Shown one piece after another: positions 52,951 through 61,691 of a stretch of DNA of 64,000 nucleotides. The DNA is from DASZBX01 sp035943635 (GTDB lineage: Bacteria; Actinomycetota; Actinomycetes; Streptomycetales; Catenulisporaceae). The DNA lies in the NCBI GenBank assembly GCA_035943635.1, contig DASZBX010000126.1:1-64000 (forward strand), read 5' to 3'. The position numbers were made by a program, and so were the translations under genes. The first letter of the stretch is position 1. The number at the start of each line of letters is the position of its first letter. Below the pieces are notes generated by a model. It was not told the origin of the DNA, searched no databases, and saw only the letters and a list, made by a program, of their open reading frames with translations.

Positions 52951-54270
52951 TCAGCGAGCGAAGCGATCAAGCCGAAGGGTGGCAGTGGCCTTATGCGCAG
53001 CCATGCCTTCGAAATCGGAGATGGCTTCAACGTAGTTGGCAAGCAGCGGAGTGGCCTGCTTGGAGACGCGTTGAAAGGTGAGCGGCTTGAGAAAGCGTGA
53101 AACGGAAAGTCCGGCGGAGGAACGAGCCCCACCGGCGGTGGGAAGAACATGGTTGGTGCCGGTAATGCCCTTGTCGGAGTAGGCGACGGTGGACCACTGG
53201 CCGAGGAAGATGGAACCGTAGTTGGTGAGGCGCTGGTGATAGTAGTCGTCGTCGGCGGTGAGGATTTCTAGGTGTTCGGGGGCGAGCAGGTCCATGAGTT
53301 CTACGGCGGTCTCGCGGTTCTCGGCGAGATACACGGTGCCGTAGTCATACCAGGCGGGGCCGGCGATGTCGCGGGTGGCCAGGGCTGCGATCTGCTTGTC
53401 GGCCTGGGCGATGACGGCAAGACCTAGTTCGCGAGAGGTGGTGACCAGGGACGCGGGGGACTGCAGGCCGTGTTCGGCTTGGCCCAGGAGGTCCGCTGCG
53501 ACAAGTTCCGGGTCGGCGGTTTCGTCGGCGATGACGGCGACCTCGGACGGGCCGGCCAGCAGGTCGATGCCGACCCGGCCGAACAACTGTCGTTTGGCCT
53601 CCGTGACATATGCGTTGCCCGCGCCGACCAGGATGTCCACCGGCTGGTCGCCAAGCAGGCCGAACGTCATGGCGGCTAGCGCCTGGACGCCGCCGACCGC
53701 GAACGCCCGGTCGACGCCGGACAGGTATGCCGCGTACAGCACAGCCGGGTGCCCGGCGGTCGGGGACACGGGCGGCGTGGTGGCGACGACCGTGGGCACT
53801 CCGGCAGCCTTCGCAACGCCGACCGTCATGAACGCGCTGGCGAGGATCGGGAAGTTGCCGGCCGGCAGGTAGGCGCCGACGCGGGGGACCGGGATGTACT
53901 TCTGACCGGTGATCACGCCCGGGATGAGTTCGGTCTCGAAGTCGGTCAAGTGCGATCGCTGCGCCTCGGCGAAGCGACGGGTGCGTTCGGCTCCGGCGGC
54001 CAGTGCCTCGCGGAGGGCGGGGGAGAGCTCGTCGCCGGTTTTGGCCAAGTCCTCCTGGCTGATCTCGATGTCCTTACCTGCCCAGCCGTCCAATTCGGCG
54101 GAGTAACGCAGGACGGCGTCCATCCCGTTGTGCTCGATGTCGGTGAGCATCCGGGACACCGTGTCGATCACGGCGGGCAGCCGTTGTGCGGGTGTCCCGC
54201 CGATCTTCGGTTCCTTGAGGGTGGTGAAGGAGCCCTTGATGAATGCCTTGTCGGCGTCGCTGATGTTCAT
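52951..54270 (-). CDS. Histidinol dehydrogenase family protein (HpsN-like or other paralogue)
   Basis: 439 residues of the HisD fold: YIPVPRVGAYLPAGNFPILASAFMTVGVAKAAGVPTVVATTPP, GAGNAYVTEAKRQLFGRVGIDLLAGPSEVAVIADETADPE, LLGQAEHGLQSPASLVTT, and LAPEHLEILTAD, with the Gln/His/Asp zinc-type residues. It catalyses NAD-dependent alcohol oxidation, but the setting (LysR regulator, APC permease, nitrilase) and its lack of other his genes argue against histidine synthesis; HisD-like proteins such as HpsN act on other polyols or sulfonates. Divergent from the LysR gene with a 71-bp spacer. Confidence 0.85.
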   Translation of the reverse strand: MNISDADKAFIKGSFTTLKEPKIGGTPAQRLPAVIDTVSRMLTDIEHNGMDAVLRYSAELDGWAGKDIEISQEDLAKTGDELSPALREALAAGAERTRRFAEAQRSHLTDFETELIPGVITGQKYIPVPRVGAYLPAGNFPILASAFMTVGVAKAAGVPTVVATTPPVSPTAGHPAVLYAAYLSGVDRAFAVGGVQALAAMTFGLLGDQPVDILVGAGNAYVTEAKRQLFGRVGIDLLAGPSEVAVIADETADPELVAADLLGQAEHGLQSPASLVTTSRELGLAVIAQADKQIAALATRDIAGPAWYDYGTVYLAENRETAVELMDLLAPEHLEILTADDDYYHQRLTNYGSIFLGQWSTVAYSDKGITGTNHVLPTAGGARSSAGLSVSRFLKPLTFQRVSKQATPLLANYVEAISDFEGMAAHKATATLRLDRFAR

Positions 54271-54311
54271 GCGGAGACGGTAAGCCAGGCCGAAGCAAAG
54301 GACAACCCTGA

Positions 54312-54332
54312 CTATCCCAGTGTTTGCGATAG
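54312..54332. promoter_or_regulatory. LysR-type operator
   Basis: CTATC (54312-54316) and GATAG (54328-54332) form a dyad with an 11-base centre in the 71-bp divergent spacer, 10 bp before the LysR ATG. The size and place are typical of LysR recognition sites, so the protein probably controls itself and the HisD-like gene. Confidence 0.5.
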
Positions 54333-54341
54333 GGTCACCTT

Positions 54342-55310
54342 ATGACTCTTGCTCAACTGAAGGCCTTCCTGGCCGCGTACGAGCTGGCCTCGTTCACCGC
54401 GGCGGCCGCGAAGCTGGACACCAGCCAGGCGTCGGTCTCCGAGCTGATCGCGCGGCTCGAAGAGGAGCTTGACCTGCGGCTGTTCACGCGCGGGCCGCGC
54501 CGGCTGGTGCCTACCAGCGCCGCTGCCGAATTGCGGATCCATGCGTTGGAGGCCGTCACCGCGGTGGACAACGGGATCGACGCGATGCGTTCGATGACCT
54601 CGCTGCAGGGCGGCGTGTGTACGTTCGGCGTGCTGCGCAACGCGGGCTATTACGATCTGGCTGACCTGGTGCAACGGTTCCATCACCGTTATCCGAAGAT
54701 CAAGATCCGGATGGTCGGGCTCAACTCGGCGCTGGTCGCGGCCTCGGTGGTGGACGGTGAGATCGAGGCGGCCTTGGTCGTGCTGCCAGTCGCGGACGAG
54801 GGGCTTGTGGTCCGGCCGCTGTTCCGGGATGAGGTGCTGTACGCGTCAACCACGCGCGACCCGGGCGCGGGGCCGGTCACTATCGAGGAGATGGCAGCGG
54901 CAGATCTCGTGCTGTACGACGCACACTCCGGATGGCGCGACCCGACCCGGCGGCAGATTCTGGAACGTGCCCACCTGGCCGGGCTCAAGATCGAGCCGGC
55001 GATCGAAGTGGAGCACGTCGAGACGGCGTTGAACCTGGTCGCGACGGGCGCGGGCGACACGATGGTGAGCAAGTCGGTTATCCAGGGGGCTGGCTTCCCG
55101 GCGAACATCCGGGTCTTTCCGTTCGCCGAACCGCTCTACGACACGATCGCGCTGATCCAGCGTGAGGGCGCGCACCTGTCGCCCGCAACGCAGAAGATCG
55201 CCGAGCTTGCGGAGCGTACGCTGCTGGCGCGAGTCAGCAAGACGGGCGAGAACGGCGTGACGCCGTCCCTGAACGCGCGCCGCGCGAACTCGACGCGAGC
55301 AGATATGTGA
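54342..55310 (+). CDS. LysR-family transcriptional regulator
   Basis: 322 residues. HTH at residues 1-60 (LAQLKAFLAAYELASFTAAAAKLDTSQASVSELIARLEEELDLRLFTRG), then the substrate-binding domain (CTFGVLRNAGYYDLADLVQRFHHRYPKIKIRMVGLNS). ATG 54342 sits close to the operator dyad. Divergent to the HisD-like gene; likely its regulator and possibly that of the downstream permease and nitrilase. Confidence 0.92.
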   Translation: MTLAQLKAFLAAYELASFTAAAAKLDTSQASVSELIARLEEELDLRLFTRGPRRLVPTSAAAELRIHALEAVTAVDNGIDAMRSMTSLQGGVCTFGVLRNAGYYDLADLVQRFHHRYPKIKIRMVGLNSALVAASVVDGEIEAALVVLPVADEGLVVRPLFRDEVLYASTTRDPGAGPVTIEEMAAADLVLYDAHSGWRDPTRRQILERAHLAGLKIEPAIEVEHVETALNLVATGAGDTMVSKSVIQGAGFPANIRVFPFAEPLYDTIALIQREGAHLSPATQKIAELAERTLLARVSKTGENGVTPSLNARRANSTRADM

Positions 55311-55697
55311 GCCGCGAGGCGAGCGGTAACGGCGAAGCTTAACGCGATCGGCACGGTGGTTAGCAGTGCGTCGCGAACATGATCGGTATCGTGATGGTCG
55401 GTACGAACATGGCTTTGACCAGCACCATAACCGACATTACATTCAGCATCTGGAACTGAACCCCAACCCCGAAGCCCAGACAAACCCCACCTGCCACAGG
55501 TATAACCGATGGAATCTGCTTGATTACCTCTGGTTGACCTTTGGCTGACGGGCCCTTAATGTCTGCCCAACCCTTCGTCCCGCTACGCCGCCGGCTCCTC
55601 GCCTGCGCTGCGGACCACGGGCGACATCAACCGGCCGCCGCGCAGCGAGGCGTCACTGGCCGCCCACCATGCACCGAGTTGAGATAGAGGCTGAGAC
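55311..55697. other. Intergenic leader of APC permease
   Basis: 387 bases without a gene. The segment 55400-55560 is AT-richer and contains a good promoter match (see separate entry). The rest shows no dyads or long repeats by eye. Confidence 0.5.
55534..55562 (+). promoter_or_regulatory. Sigma70-like promoter for permease-nitrilase operon
   Basis: TTGACC (55534-55539) and TAATGT (55557-55562) separated by 17 bp fit a vegetative promoter, about 136 bp before the permease ATG at 55698. It is on the correct strand and in an AT-rich pocket of an otherwise GC-rich region. Confidence 0.45.
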
Positions 55698-57257
55698 ATG
55701 TCTGCAAGCACAATCGGAGAAGAGCCGGCCACCGCCCCCGGCGGGCCGGGCGGACTGCGCCGCGAGCTGAAGGTCGCCGACGCGGCCGCGTTCTCGGTCG
55801 GGCTGATCGGGCCGGTCGGGGCGATGGCCCTGCTCGGGGTCGGCGCGGCGGGGCTGCTGGGACAGGGCGCCACCTGGGCCTTCGTCTTCGCGATCCTCGG
55901 CGTCTCGCTGGTCGGGTACGGATTCATCAAGCTCTCCCAGCACATCTCGCACACCGGTTCGGTGTACGCGCTGGTCGGCCGCACGCTCGGACCGCGGGCC
56001 GGGTTCGTGGCCGGGTGCGCGCTGTTCACCGCGTACGCGACGATCGGCACCGGGTCCACGATCGAGATCGCACTGTTCTTCAACAAGGTGCTCGGCCGGA
56101 TCCATGTGATCGGGAACGGCTCGACCGAGTGGATCTGGACCGGCGTGGTCGCCCTGGCCGCGGTAGTCGCGCTCTCGCTGAGCGAGATCCGGGTGATCAC
56201 CCGGGTGCTGCTGGTGTGCGAGCTGTTCGGCGCGGCGCTGGTCGTGGTGCTGAGCATCGTGATCCTGGTCCGGGTCGGTTCCGGGCACGCGCCGGGCGGG
56301 CAGACCCTGAGCTGGAACTTCCTGCGCCTGCCGTCCGGCAGCGGGTTCGGCACGATCGCGGGCGCCGCGGTGTTCGGGTTCCTGGCCTTCGCCGGTTTCG
56401 AGGGCGCGGCCGCGCTCGGCGAGGAGACGATGAACCCCAAGCGGGAGATCCCGCGGGCGCTGAAGATCACCGTGCTCGTGGTCGGCATCTTCTTCCTGCT
56501 CACCATCGTCGCCCAGGCCGTCGGCTACGGCACCGGGGCGGCGGGCGTGCAGGCCTTCGCCGGGGCTTCGGACCCGTACGGCGACCTGGCCGGGCAGTAC
56601 ATCGGCACCGCGATGGGGGTTCTGCTGGACTTCGTGGCCAGCCTGAGCCTGTTCGCGATCACGATCGGCACGGTCAACGGCGCCTCCCGGGTCGGCTTCG
56701 CCCTGGTCCGGGACGCCGGGGTCAAGGGCCCGCTGGTCAAGCTGACCCGGCGCGGCGCCCCGATCGGGATGATCTCGCTGACCTGCTTCATGATCCTGTG
56801 CTTCGCGGTCGGCCAGCGGATCGCCGGCACCGGGGTCCTGGACGCGACCTTCTACTGGCTGACCATCGGTACCATCGCCCTGCTGGTCGCCTACGCGATG
56901 GCCACGATCGGTGCCTTCCGGTTCCTGTTCCTCGGCTCGCAGCCCAAGGCCCCGAGATGGCAGGCCGTCATCCCGGTTCTGGCGCTCGCCTTCGTCGTGT
57001 ACACGATCTACAAGAACGTGGTCGGCGTGGAGGGACCGTACCGGGTCTTCCCGTACATCATCCTCGCGGTGCTGGTCGTGGCCAGTCTGACTGTGCTGGT
57101 TGTTCCAGGCCTGGCCGATCGGGTGCGGACGCAGATCGCCGACCCGGCTGCGGAGAGCGCGCCGGAGAGTGCTGCGGCGGTGGCGTACGTCTCGGACGGC
57201 GCCGCCTTGCAGTCGGGTGCGATCGCCGGGGACGCGGCCGCGGTGAACGTCGAGTGA
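55698..57257 (+). CDS. APC-family amino-acid/polyamine permease
   Basis: 519 residues with about 12 spans. First span region LKVADAAAFSVGLIGPVGAMALLGVG, then SQHISHTGSVYALVGRTLGPRAGF and FGFLAFAGFEGAAALGEETMNPKREIPRAL, the APC consensus after span 6. It should import an amino acid, amine or amide in symport with a cation. A Glu/Ala-rich tail follows the last span. Its stop overlaps the nitrilase GTG by 4 nt, so import and hydrolysis are probably linked. Confidence 0.88.
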   Translation: MSASTIGEEPATAPGGPGGLRRELKVADAAAFSVGLIGPVGAMALLGVGAAGLLGQGATWAFVFAILGVSLVGYGFIKLSQHISHTGSVYALVGRTLGPRAGFVAGCALFTAYATIGTGSTIEIALFFNKVLGRIHVIGNGSTEWIWTGVVALAAVVALSLSEIRVITRVLLVCELFGAALVVVLSIVILVRVGSGHAPGGQTLSWNFLRLPSGSGFGTIAGAAVFGFLAFAGFEGAAALGEETMNPKREIPRALKITVLVVGIFFLLTIVAQAVGYGTGAAGVQAFAGASDPYGDLAGQYIGTAMGVLLDFVASLSLFAITIGTVNGASRVGFALVRDAGVKGPLVKLTRRGAPIGMISLTCFMILCFAVGQRIAGTGVLDATFYWLTIGTIALLVAYAMATIGAFRFLFLGSQPKAPRWQAVIPVLALAFVVYTIYKNVVGVEGPYRVFPYIILAVLVVASLTVLVVPGLADRVRTQIADPAAESAPESAAAVAYVSDGAALQSGAIAGDAAAVNVE

Positions 57258-58081
57258 CCAGGATCGTGTGCCGCCAGCTCGCACCGCGGCTGACCGACCT
57301 GGCGGCCAACCACGGCCAGATCGTCCGGACCATCGCGGAGGCGACCGGGTCGGGCGCCGACATCCTGGTCCTGCCCGAGCTGGCCACCTCCGGGTACGTC
57401 TTCCAGACCGAGGCGGAGGTCGACTCCTGCGCGCTGTCGGCGACCGATCCGCTCCTCGGGCAGTGGGCGGAGGCGGTGCGGGGCGGGTCCGTGGTGGTCT
57501 GCGGCTTCGCCGAGCGCGGCGAGGACGGCCGGTTCTACAACAGCGCGGCCGTCGTGGACGCGACCGGTGTCCTGGCGGTCTATCGCAAAGCGCACCTGTG
57601 GGACCGGGAGAAGCTGTTCTTCACCCCGGGCTCAGCGCCACCGCCCATCGTGCCGACGGTGTTCGGCCGGATCGGTGTGCTGATCTGCTACGACCTCGAA
57701 TTCCCGGAGTACACCCGGCAGGTCGCGCTCGGCGGCGCCGACCTGATCGCCGTCCCGACGAACTGGCCGTATGTGGAGCGGCCCGAGGGCGAACGCGCGC
57801 CCGAGGTCCTGATCGCCCAGGCCGCGGCGCGGGTGAACCGGCTCGGCATCGCCTGCTGCGACCGCAGCGGCACCGAGCGGGGCCAGAAGTGGACCGAGGG
57901 AACCTCGATCATCGACCAGGACGGCTGGCTGGTCGCGGCGGCCGGCAGCGGGCCCGAGGCGCGGGCCGACCTCGATCTGACCCTGGCCCGGGACAAGGTG
58001 ATCTCGCCGCACAATCACCTGTTCGAGGACCGCAGGACGGACCTGTACCGGATGTCGGAGCCGACCGAAAACACCGTGTGA
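57254..58081 (+). CDS. Carbon-nitrogen hydrolase (nitrilase superfamily)
   Basis: 275 residues. The Glu-Lys-Cys triad is in LPELATSGYV, YRKAHLWDREKLFFTPG and LICYDLEFPEYTRQVALGGADLI. It is the amidase/carbamoylase side of the superfamily rather than true nitrilases. GTG start overlaps the permease stop. Substrate probably the solute taken up by the permease, perhaps an amide or N-carbamoyl compound; inference only. Confidence 0.88.
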   Translation: MTRIVCRQLAPRLTDLAANHGQIVRTIAEATGSGADILVLPELATSGYVFQTEAEVDSCALSATDPLLGQWAEAVRGGSVVVCGFAERGEDGRFYNSAAVVDATGVLAVYRKAHLWDREKLFFTPGSAPPPIVPTVFGRIGVLICYDLEFPEYTRQVALGGADLIAVPTNWPYVERPEGERAPEVLIAQAAARVNRLGIACCDRSGTERGQKWTEGTSIIDQDGWLVAAAGSGPEARADLDLTLARDKVISPHNHLFEDRRTDLYRMSEPTENTV

Positions 58082-58508
58082 TCTTGCTTACGTTGTCCGA
58101 AAAAATGACATATCGCGGTCACTGTGACTCCTGCGTTATGGCTTCCCGGAATCGCCGCACCACGGACTCCGGGGCGGGCGCCGCAGTCCTTGCGCCGCCC
58201 GCCCCGGAGTTCTTCTGGTCAGGGGACGCCGCCGTCGGCGAGTTCGCGGGGAAAAGCCGGTGTGACCGGCGTGTCGAAAATCCGCCGAGCGGCCCTGCGG
58301 CCTTGTCCTGCGCCCCGCCCCGTTGCCGCGCCGAGCGCGGAAGTCCCCTGGTGAAACCTTGCATGCCCACCGAATTGTCACCGACTGGTTGCCTGCGACA
58401 AATCGATGGGATCACTTCAAACGTGAAAACCCGTTCCCCGCAGTCCCGGCCGCCGCATCCAGGATGCGCCGACAGGGAAGGCTGAGTCCGGGTGGTCCAA
58501 CGTCCGAG
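58082..58508. other. Convergent intergenic region
   Basis: 427 bases between the nitrilase and cold-shock gene stops. A leftward frame of 98 codons (58119-58415) exists but has poor codon bias and no recognisable domain, so I do not call it. No clear terminator hairpin found. Confidence 0.4.
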
Positions 58509-58712
58509 TTACGCGGGAACGATGTTCTCCGCCTGCGGGCCCTTCTGGCCCTGGGTGACGTCGAACGACACCTTCTGGCCTTCCTGGAGCTCGCGGTAAC
58601 CCTGGGTGGCGATGTTCGAGTAGTGGGCGAAGACGTCGGCGCCGCCGCCGTCCTGCTCGATGAACCCGAAGCCCTTTTCGGCGTTGAACCACTTCACGGT
58701 ACCGGTTGCCAT
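58509..58712 (-). CDS. Cold-shock domain protein
   Basis: 67 residues: MATGTVKWFNAEKGFGFIEQDGGGADVFAHYS contains both RNA-binding motifs (KGFGFI and VFAHYS). Binds single-stranded RNA/DNA as a chaperone. Start 58712 with AAAGGAGAT upstream. As in other csp genes a long untranslated leader region lies upstream (58713 onward), which may be temperature-responsive. Confidence 0.95.
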   Translation of the reverse strand: MATGTVKWFNAEKGFGFIEQDGGGADVFAHYSNIATQGYRELQEGQKVSFDVTQGQKGPQAENIVPA

Positions 58713-59187
58713 ACGTATCTCCTTTGACGGGAAAGTCCCTGCGTAGACTCTACTAGGTCTGGCGCCCGGATAAATGCCGCAACCCTGGGAGTTTTTCCGG
58801 ATCGGGCCCGCCGGACGCCTTTTCGCGAGGTCGGAGCCGAATCGATATCTGCCCGGCAGGCGCGGCGATTCCGCCTGCGCCCTGGCGTGATCCGGCGCAC
58901 GCCCACACGCGCGGGGGGCCCGGCCGGCCCGGCCGGAGGAGGCGGAAAGTTGCCGGGGCGGAGGAAAAAACTTTTTCCGAGAGACCGTCGGGCGGCAGGT
59001 GCGGGTGGGCCGCCGGCCGTGGGCGGGGCCGCCCCGGGCCGACCGCCCCCCGGTACATTGACCCTCCGAAACTCCGGCGCGAGATCCGCGCCCGTTTTCT
59101 GTTATCCGGCACCGCCGCGGCGGGTCTCCGGGTGAGGGTCCGGACCGACACAGGGGTCCGGGACCTTCGGGCGAACAGGAGAGAACC
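58713..59187. other. Divergent intergenic region, csp leader and thaumatin-like gene promoter
   Basis: 475 bases. The left 60 bases (TAGACTCTACTAGGTC) contain the AT-richer site expected for the csp promoter. Toward the right, GGGTCCGG-type repeats (59132-59170) precede the thaumatin-like ATG, whose ribosome site is GGAGAG. Nothing else recognised. Confidence 0.4.
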
Positions 59188-60198
59188 ATGGGACGTAGAC
59201 GGCGCCGCGGGTCGAACGCGCGGTGGATCGGCGCGGCCGCCGTGGCCGCGATACTCGTCGCGGCAGTCCTCGTGCAGGTCACCCGCGGCGGCTCGGGCAA
59301 CGCCGGCGCGACCGGCGCGACCGGCCCGGTGTCCGCGCTCGGCACGGCCTCGGCCTCGCCGTCGGTGGGCGCGTTCGCCTCGGTGAGCCCGTCGCTTGCC
59401 ACGACGGCTGCGAACACGGCCCCGCCGACCCCGACGGCGACCGCGACGCCGAGTGCCACACCCACCCCGACCTCGAAGGCTTCGGCGACGCACGCCGCGG
59501 CCGCGCCGGCCGGGTACCGGACGATCACGATCGTCAACGCGGTGAACCAGACGATCTGGGCCGCGATCAACCAGAACGCCCAGTACCCGCTGCCGGTCTC
59601 CGGGTGGAGACTCGACCCCGGGCAGAGCGTGACGTTCGACGTCCCGCAGGCGTGGGGCGGGCGCGTGTGGGGCCGCACCGGGTGCAGCTTCAACAGCGTC
59701 GGGGTCGGGCACTGCCAGACCGGGGACTGCGGCAACGTGTTCCAGTGCAAGGGAACCGGCGCGACCCCGGCCACGCTCGCCGAACTGACCCTGGACTCGT
59801 TCGACGGCCTGGACTTCTACGACGTGAGCATGGTCGACGGATCCAACCTCCCGATGTACATCAACACCACCCATCGCGCCGACGCCGACCCGATCAGCGC
59901 GGACGGCTGCTATCAGGGCTCGTGCACGAGCGCGGTCAAGTGCCCCAGTGCGATGACGGTCGACGGCGGCGCGGCCTGCGAGACGGCGTGCGCGGCGTTC
60001 GGCACCGACGACTACTGCTGCACCGGATCCTGGTCCGGGCGCACGAACTGCGACCCGGCCAAGTGGCCGACCGACTACGCGAAGATCGTGTGGAAGGACG
60101 CCGAACCGTACGCGTACTCCTACGCGTACGACGACTCCGCGACGATGGCCTGCAAGGGCGGCTGCAACTACAAGATCACCTTCGGGATCACGCCCTAG
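59188..60198 (+). CDS. Thaumatin-like exported protein
   Basis: 336 residues. Arg-rich N-terminus plus a hydrophobic span (WIGAAAVAAILVAAVLVQV) serves as signal/anchor; an Ala/Thr/Pro/Ser linker to about 105; then a thaumatin-fold domain: TITIVNAVNQTIWAAINQN, GWRLDPGQSVTFDVPQAWGGRVWGRTGC, GHCQTGDCGN, LAELTLDSFDGLDFYDVSMVDGSNLPM, and many Cys (TDDYCCTGSWS) for disulphides. Family members bind or cut beta-glucans and can be antifungal. Exported; lytic activity is not proven by sequence. Confidence 0.88.
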   Translation: MGRRRRRGSNARWIGAAAVAAILVAAVLVQVTRGGSGNAGATGATGPVSALGTASASPSVGAFASVSPSLATTAANTAPPTPTATATPSATPTPTSKASATHAAAAPAGYRTITIVNAVNQTIWAAINQNAQYPLPVSGWRLDPGQSVTFDVPQAWGGRVWGRTGCSFNSVGVGHCQTGDCGNVFQCKGTGATPATLAELTLDSFDGLDFYDVSMVDGSNLPMYINTTHRADADPISADGCYQGSCTSAVKCPSAMTVDGGAACETACAAFGTDDYCCTGSWSGRTNCDPAKWPTDYAKIVWKDAEPYAYSYAYDDSATMACKGGCNYKITFGITP

Positions 60199-60320
60199 CT
60201 GCGGGGAAAGCTCACTCGATCGTGGGGTTTGGGCCGGGTTCGCCGGACGGGGTCGGCGCGGGTTGCTGAGATGGCCCTGTCCGGCGAATTCCCGGCCGGA
60301 CCTGCCGAAAGGACGGGGCG

Positions 60321-60884
60321 ATGGCGAGTGAGTTCCAGCGGTGCAAGGTGGCCAGCGTGTTCGACGCGATGGACGGCGACGCCCGCGGCTTCCTGATCGA
60401 GGGCGATTTCGAGGCGCTGGCCGAGCGGTGGACCACGCTGCGCGGGCTGGCGGCCGGGACCGAGCGGTACGAGCGGCTGCGGGCGGTCATGCTGGGCTGG
60501 TGGGCGTCGCTGAGCTCGGCCGCCCGGGACGGCGAGCGGGTCGCCCTGGACGACGTGCTGACCGTGGTCGACCTGCTGCCCGGGATGGCCGAGGCGGTGA
60601 CCGCGACCGCGGACGCGATGTTCGAGGCGGTGGACGAGAACGCGGACGGGCGGATCTCCCGGACCGAGTACCGCCAGCTGATCGAGGCCTGGAACGGCCG
60701 GGTGACGGACACCGACGAGATCTTCGGCCTGCTCGACCTGGACGGCGACGGGCACGTCTCGCGGGCGGAGTTCCGGCAGCTGTGGACCCAGTTCTGGGCC
60801 GGGGACGACCCGCGGTCCCCGGGGACCTGGGTGTTCGGCCGGTTCCAGCTGCCGCACCAGCGCACGTCGCCGGCGGCCGGCTGA
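60321..60884 (+). CDS. EF-hand calcium-binding protein (calerythrin-like)
   Basis: 187 residues. Two canonical EF loops: D105-E-N-A-D-G-R-I-S-R-T-E116 and D139-L-D-G-D-G-H-V-S-R-A-E150, both with Asp/Asn at 1, 3, 5 and Glu at 12. An N-terminal degenerate loop (FDAMDGDARGFL) suggests a four-EF ancestor like actinobacterial calerythrin. Cytosolic, likely a calcium buffer or sensor. ATG 60321. Confidence 0.9.
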   Translation: MASEFQRCKVASVFDAMDGDARGFLIEGDFEALAERWTTLRGLAAGTERYERLRAVMLGWWASLSSAARDGERVALDDVLTVVDLLPGMAEAVTATADAMFEAVDENADGRISRTEYRQLIEAWNGRVTDTDEIFGLLDLDGDGHVSRAEFRQLWTQFWAGDDPRSPGTWVFGRFQLPHQRTSPAAG

Positions 60885-61033
60885 GCCGGTCCGCCGGGCG
60901 GACCGGCGGACCTGGGCCAAGAGAGTGGAATATCCGCCGGAGGGTTGCACGCCGGGGCGTCGCCGGAGAGTCTGCGGGTGGGAGAGACCTCTTCCGGGGG
61001 GTTCGACGGTGCACAGTAAGGCAGGAATATTTC

Positions 61034-61645
61034 ATGACCAGCAGTCGTCAGCTCTGCGCGCAGCGGGTGGCCTCGGCGCTGTCGGTGGCCGCCGTCGCGT
61101 TCGGGATCGCGGTGTCCCCGCTCTCCTCCGGCCCGGCCCGGGCGGACGACGCGTGTGCGTCCGCGGGCACGTTCTCCTGCCTGCGGATCACCAGCGCCGC
61201 GCCCGGGACCTCGGGCAGCGCGCTCGGCGTGTCGGACCGGGCGGACGAGGGCTCGTCGGTGGAGTTGGTGCCCGCCAACCAGCCGAGCACGTCCTGGCAG
61301 TTCACCGTGAATCAGGACTCGACACTGCAGATCCGCGATGTGGACACCGGCGGGTGCATCGACGTGTCGGCGACGAGTTCCGACCTGGAGCAGGGGGAAT
61401 GCGCGGGGCAGAGCAGCCAGGAGTGGTACGTGGAGCCGCTCGCCGCCGGTTCGGCGACATACCGGATCCGCCAGGCCGACACCGGCGAGTGCATGACCTT
61501 AGGGCAGCCTCCGACCGAGAGCCTCCTGCTGCCGATCAGGCCGCTGCGCGCGGTCGAAATCGACGAGTGCGGCACCGACGCCACCCAGGAATGGAATATC
61601 GGGGCCGCTCTCGCTCTCGGACAAGTCGCGGGCCGCGGCGCCTGA
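61034..61645 (+). CDS. Exported ricin-B-lectin-like (beta-trefoil) protein
   Basis: 203 residues. Signal peptide (VASALSVAAVAFGIAVSPLSSGPARADD), then a beta-trefoil-like domain with repeats: WQFTVNQDSTLQIRDVDTGGCIDVSA, EWYVEPLAAGSATYRIRQADTGECMTLG, QEWNIG; QxW and Cys spacing match ricin-type lectins. Likely a secreted sugar-binding protein. Codon 156 is TTA (61499-61501). The long upstream frame is a shadow of the EF-hand gene. Confidence 0.75.
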   Translation: MTSSRQLCAQRVASALSVAAVAFGIAVSPLSSGPARADDACASAGTFSCLRITSAAPGTSGSALGVSDRADEGSSVELVPANQPSTSWQFTVNQDSTLQIRDVDTGGCIDVSATSSDLEQGECAGQSSQEWYVEPLAAGSATYRIRQADTGECMTLGQPPTESLLLPIRPLRAVEIDECGTDATQEWNIGAALALGQVAGRGA

Positions 61646-61691
61646 GGGGTGCGGGCTTGCGGTTCGGGCGCGAGTCCAGGATTCTGCATGG

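Noticed and set aside
52080..53150. Leftward open frame of 356 codons
   Set aside because: It runs through the nested inverted repeat and low-complexity tract; the peptide is a repeat translation, not a protein family.
52951..54270. Histidine biosynthesis hisD
   Set aside because: Family is right but no other his genes adjoin and neighbours are uptake and amide hydrolysis genes.
58119..58415. Leftward 98-codon frame between nitrilase and cold-shock genes
   Set aside because: No domain, poor codon bias, no ribosome site.
60195..60950. Leftward frame of 251 codons opposite the EF-hand gene
   Set aside because: The plus strand has two perfect EF loops in this interval; the minus reading is Arg/His/Pro-rich shadow.
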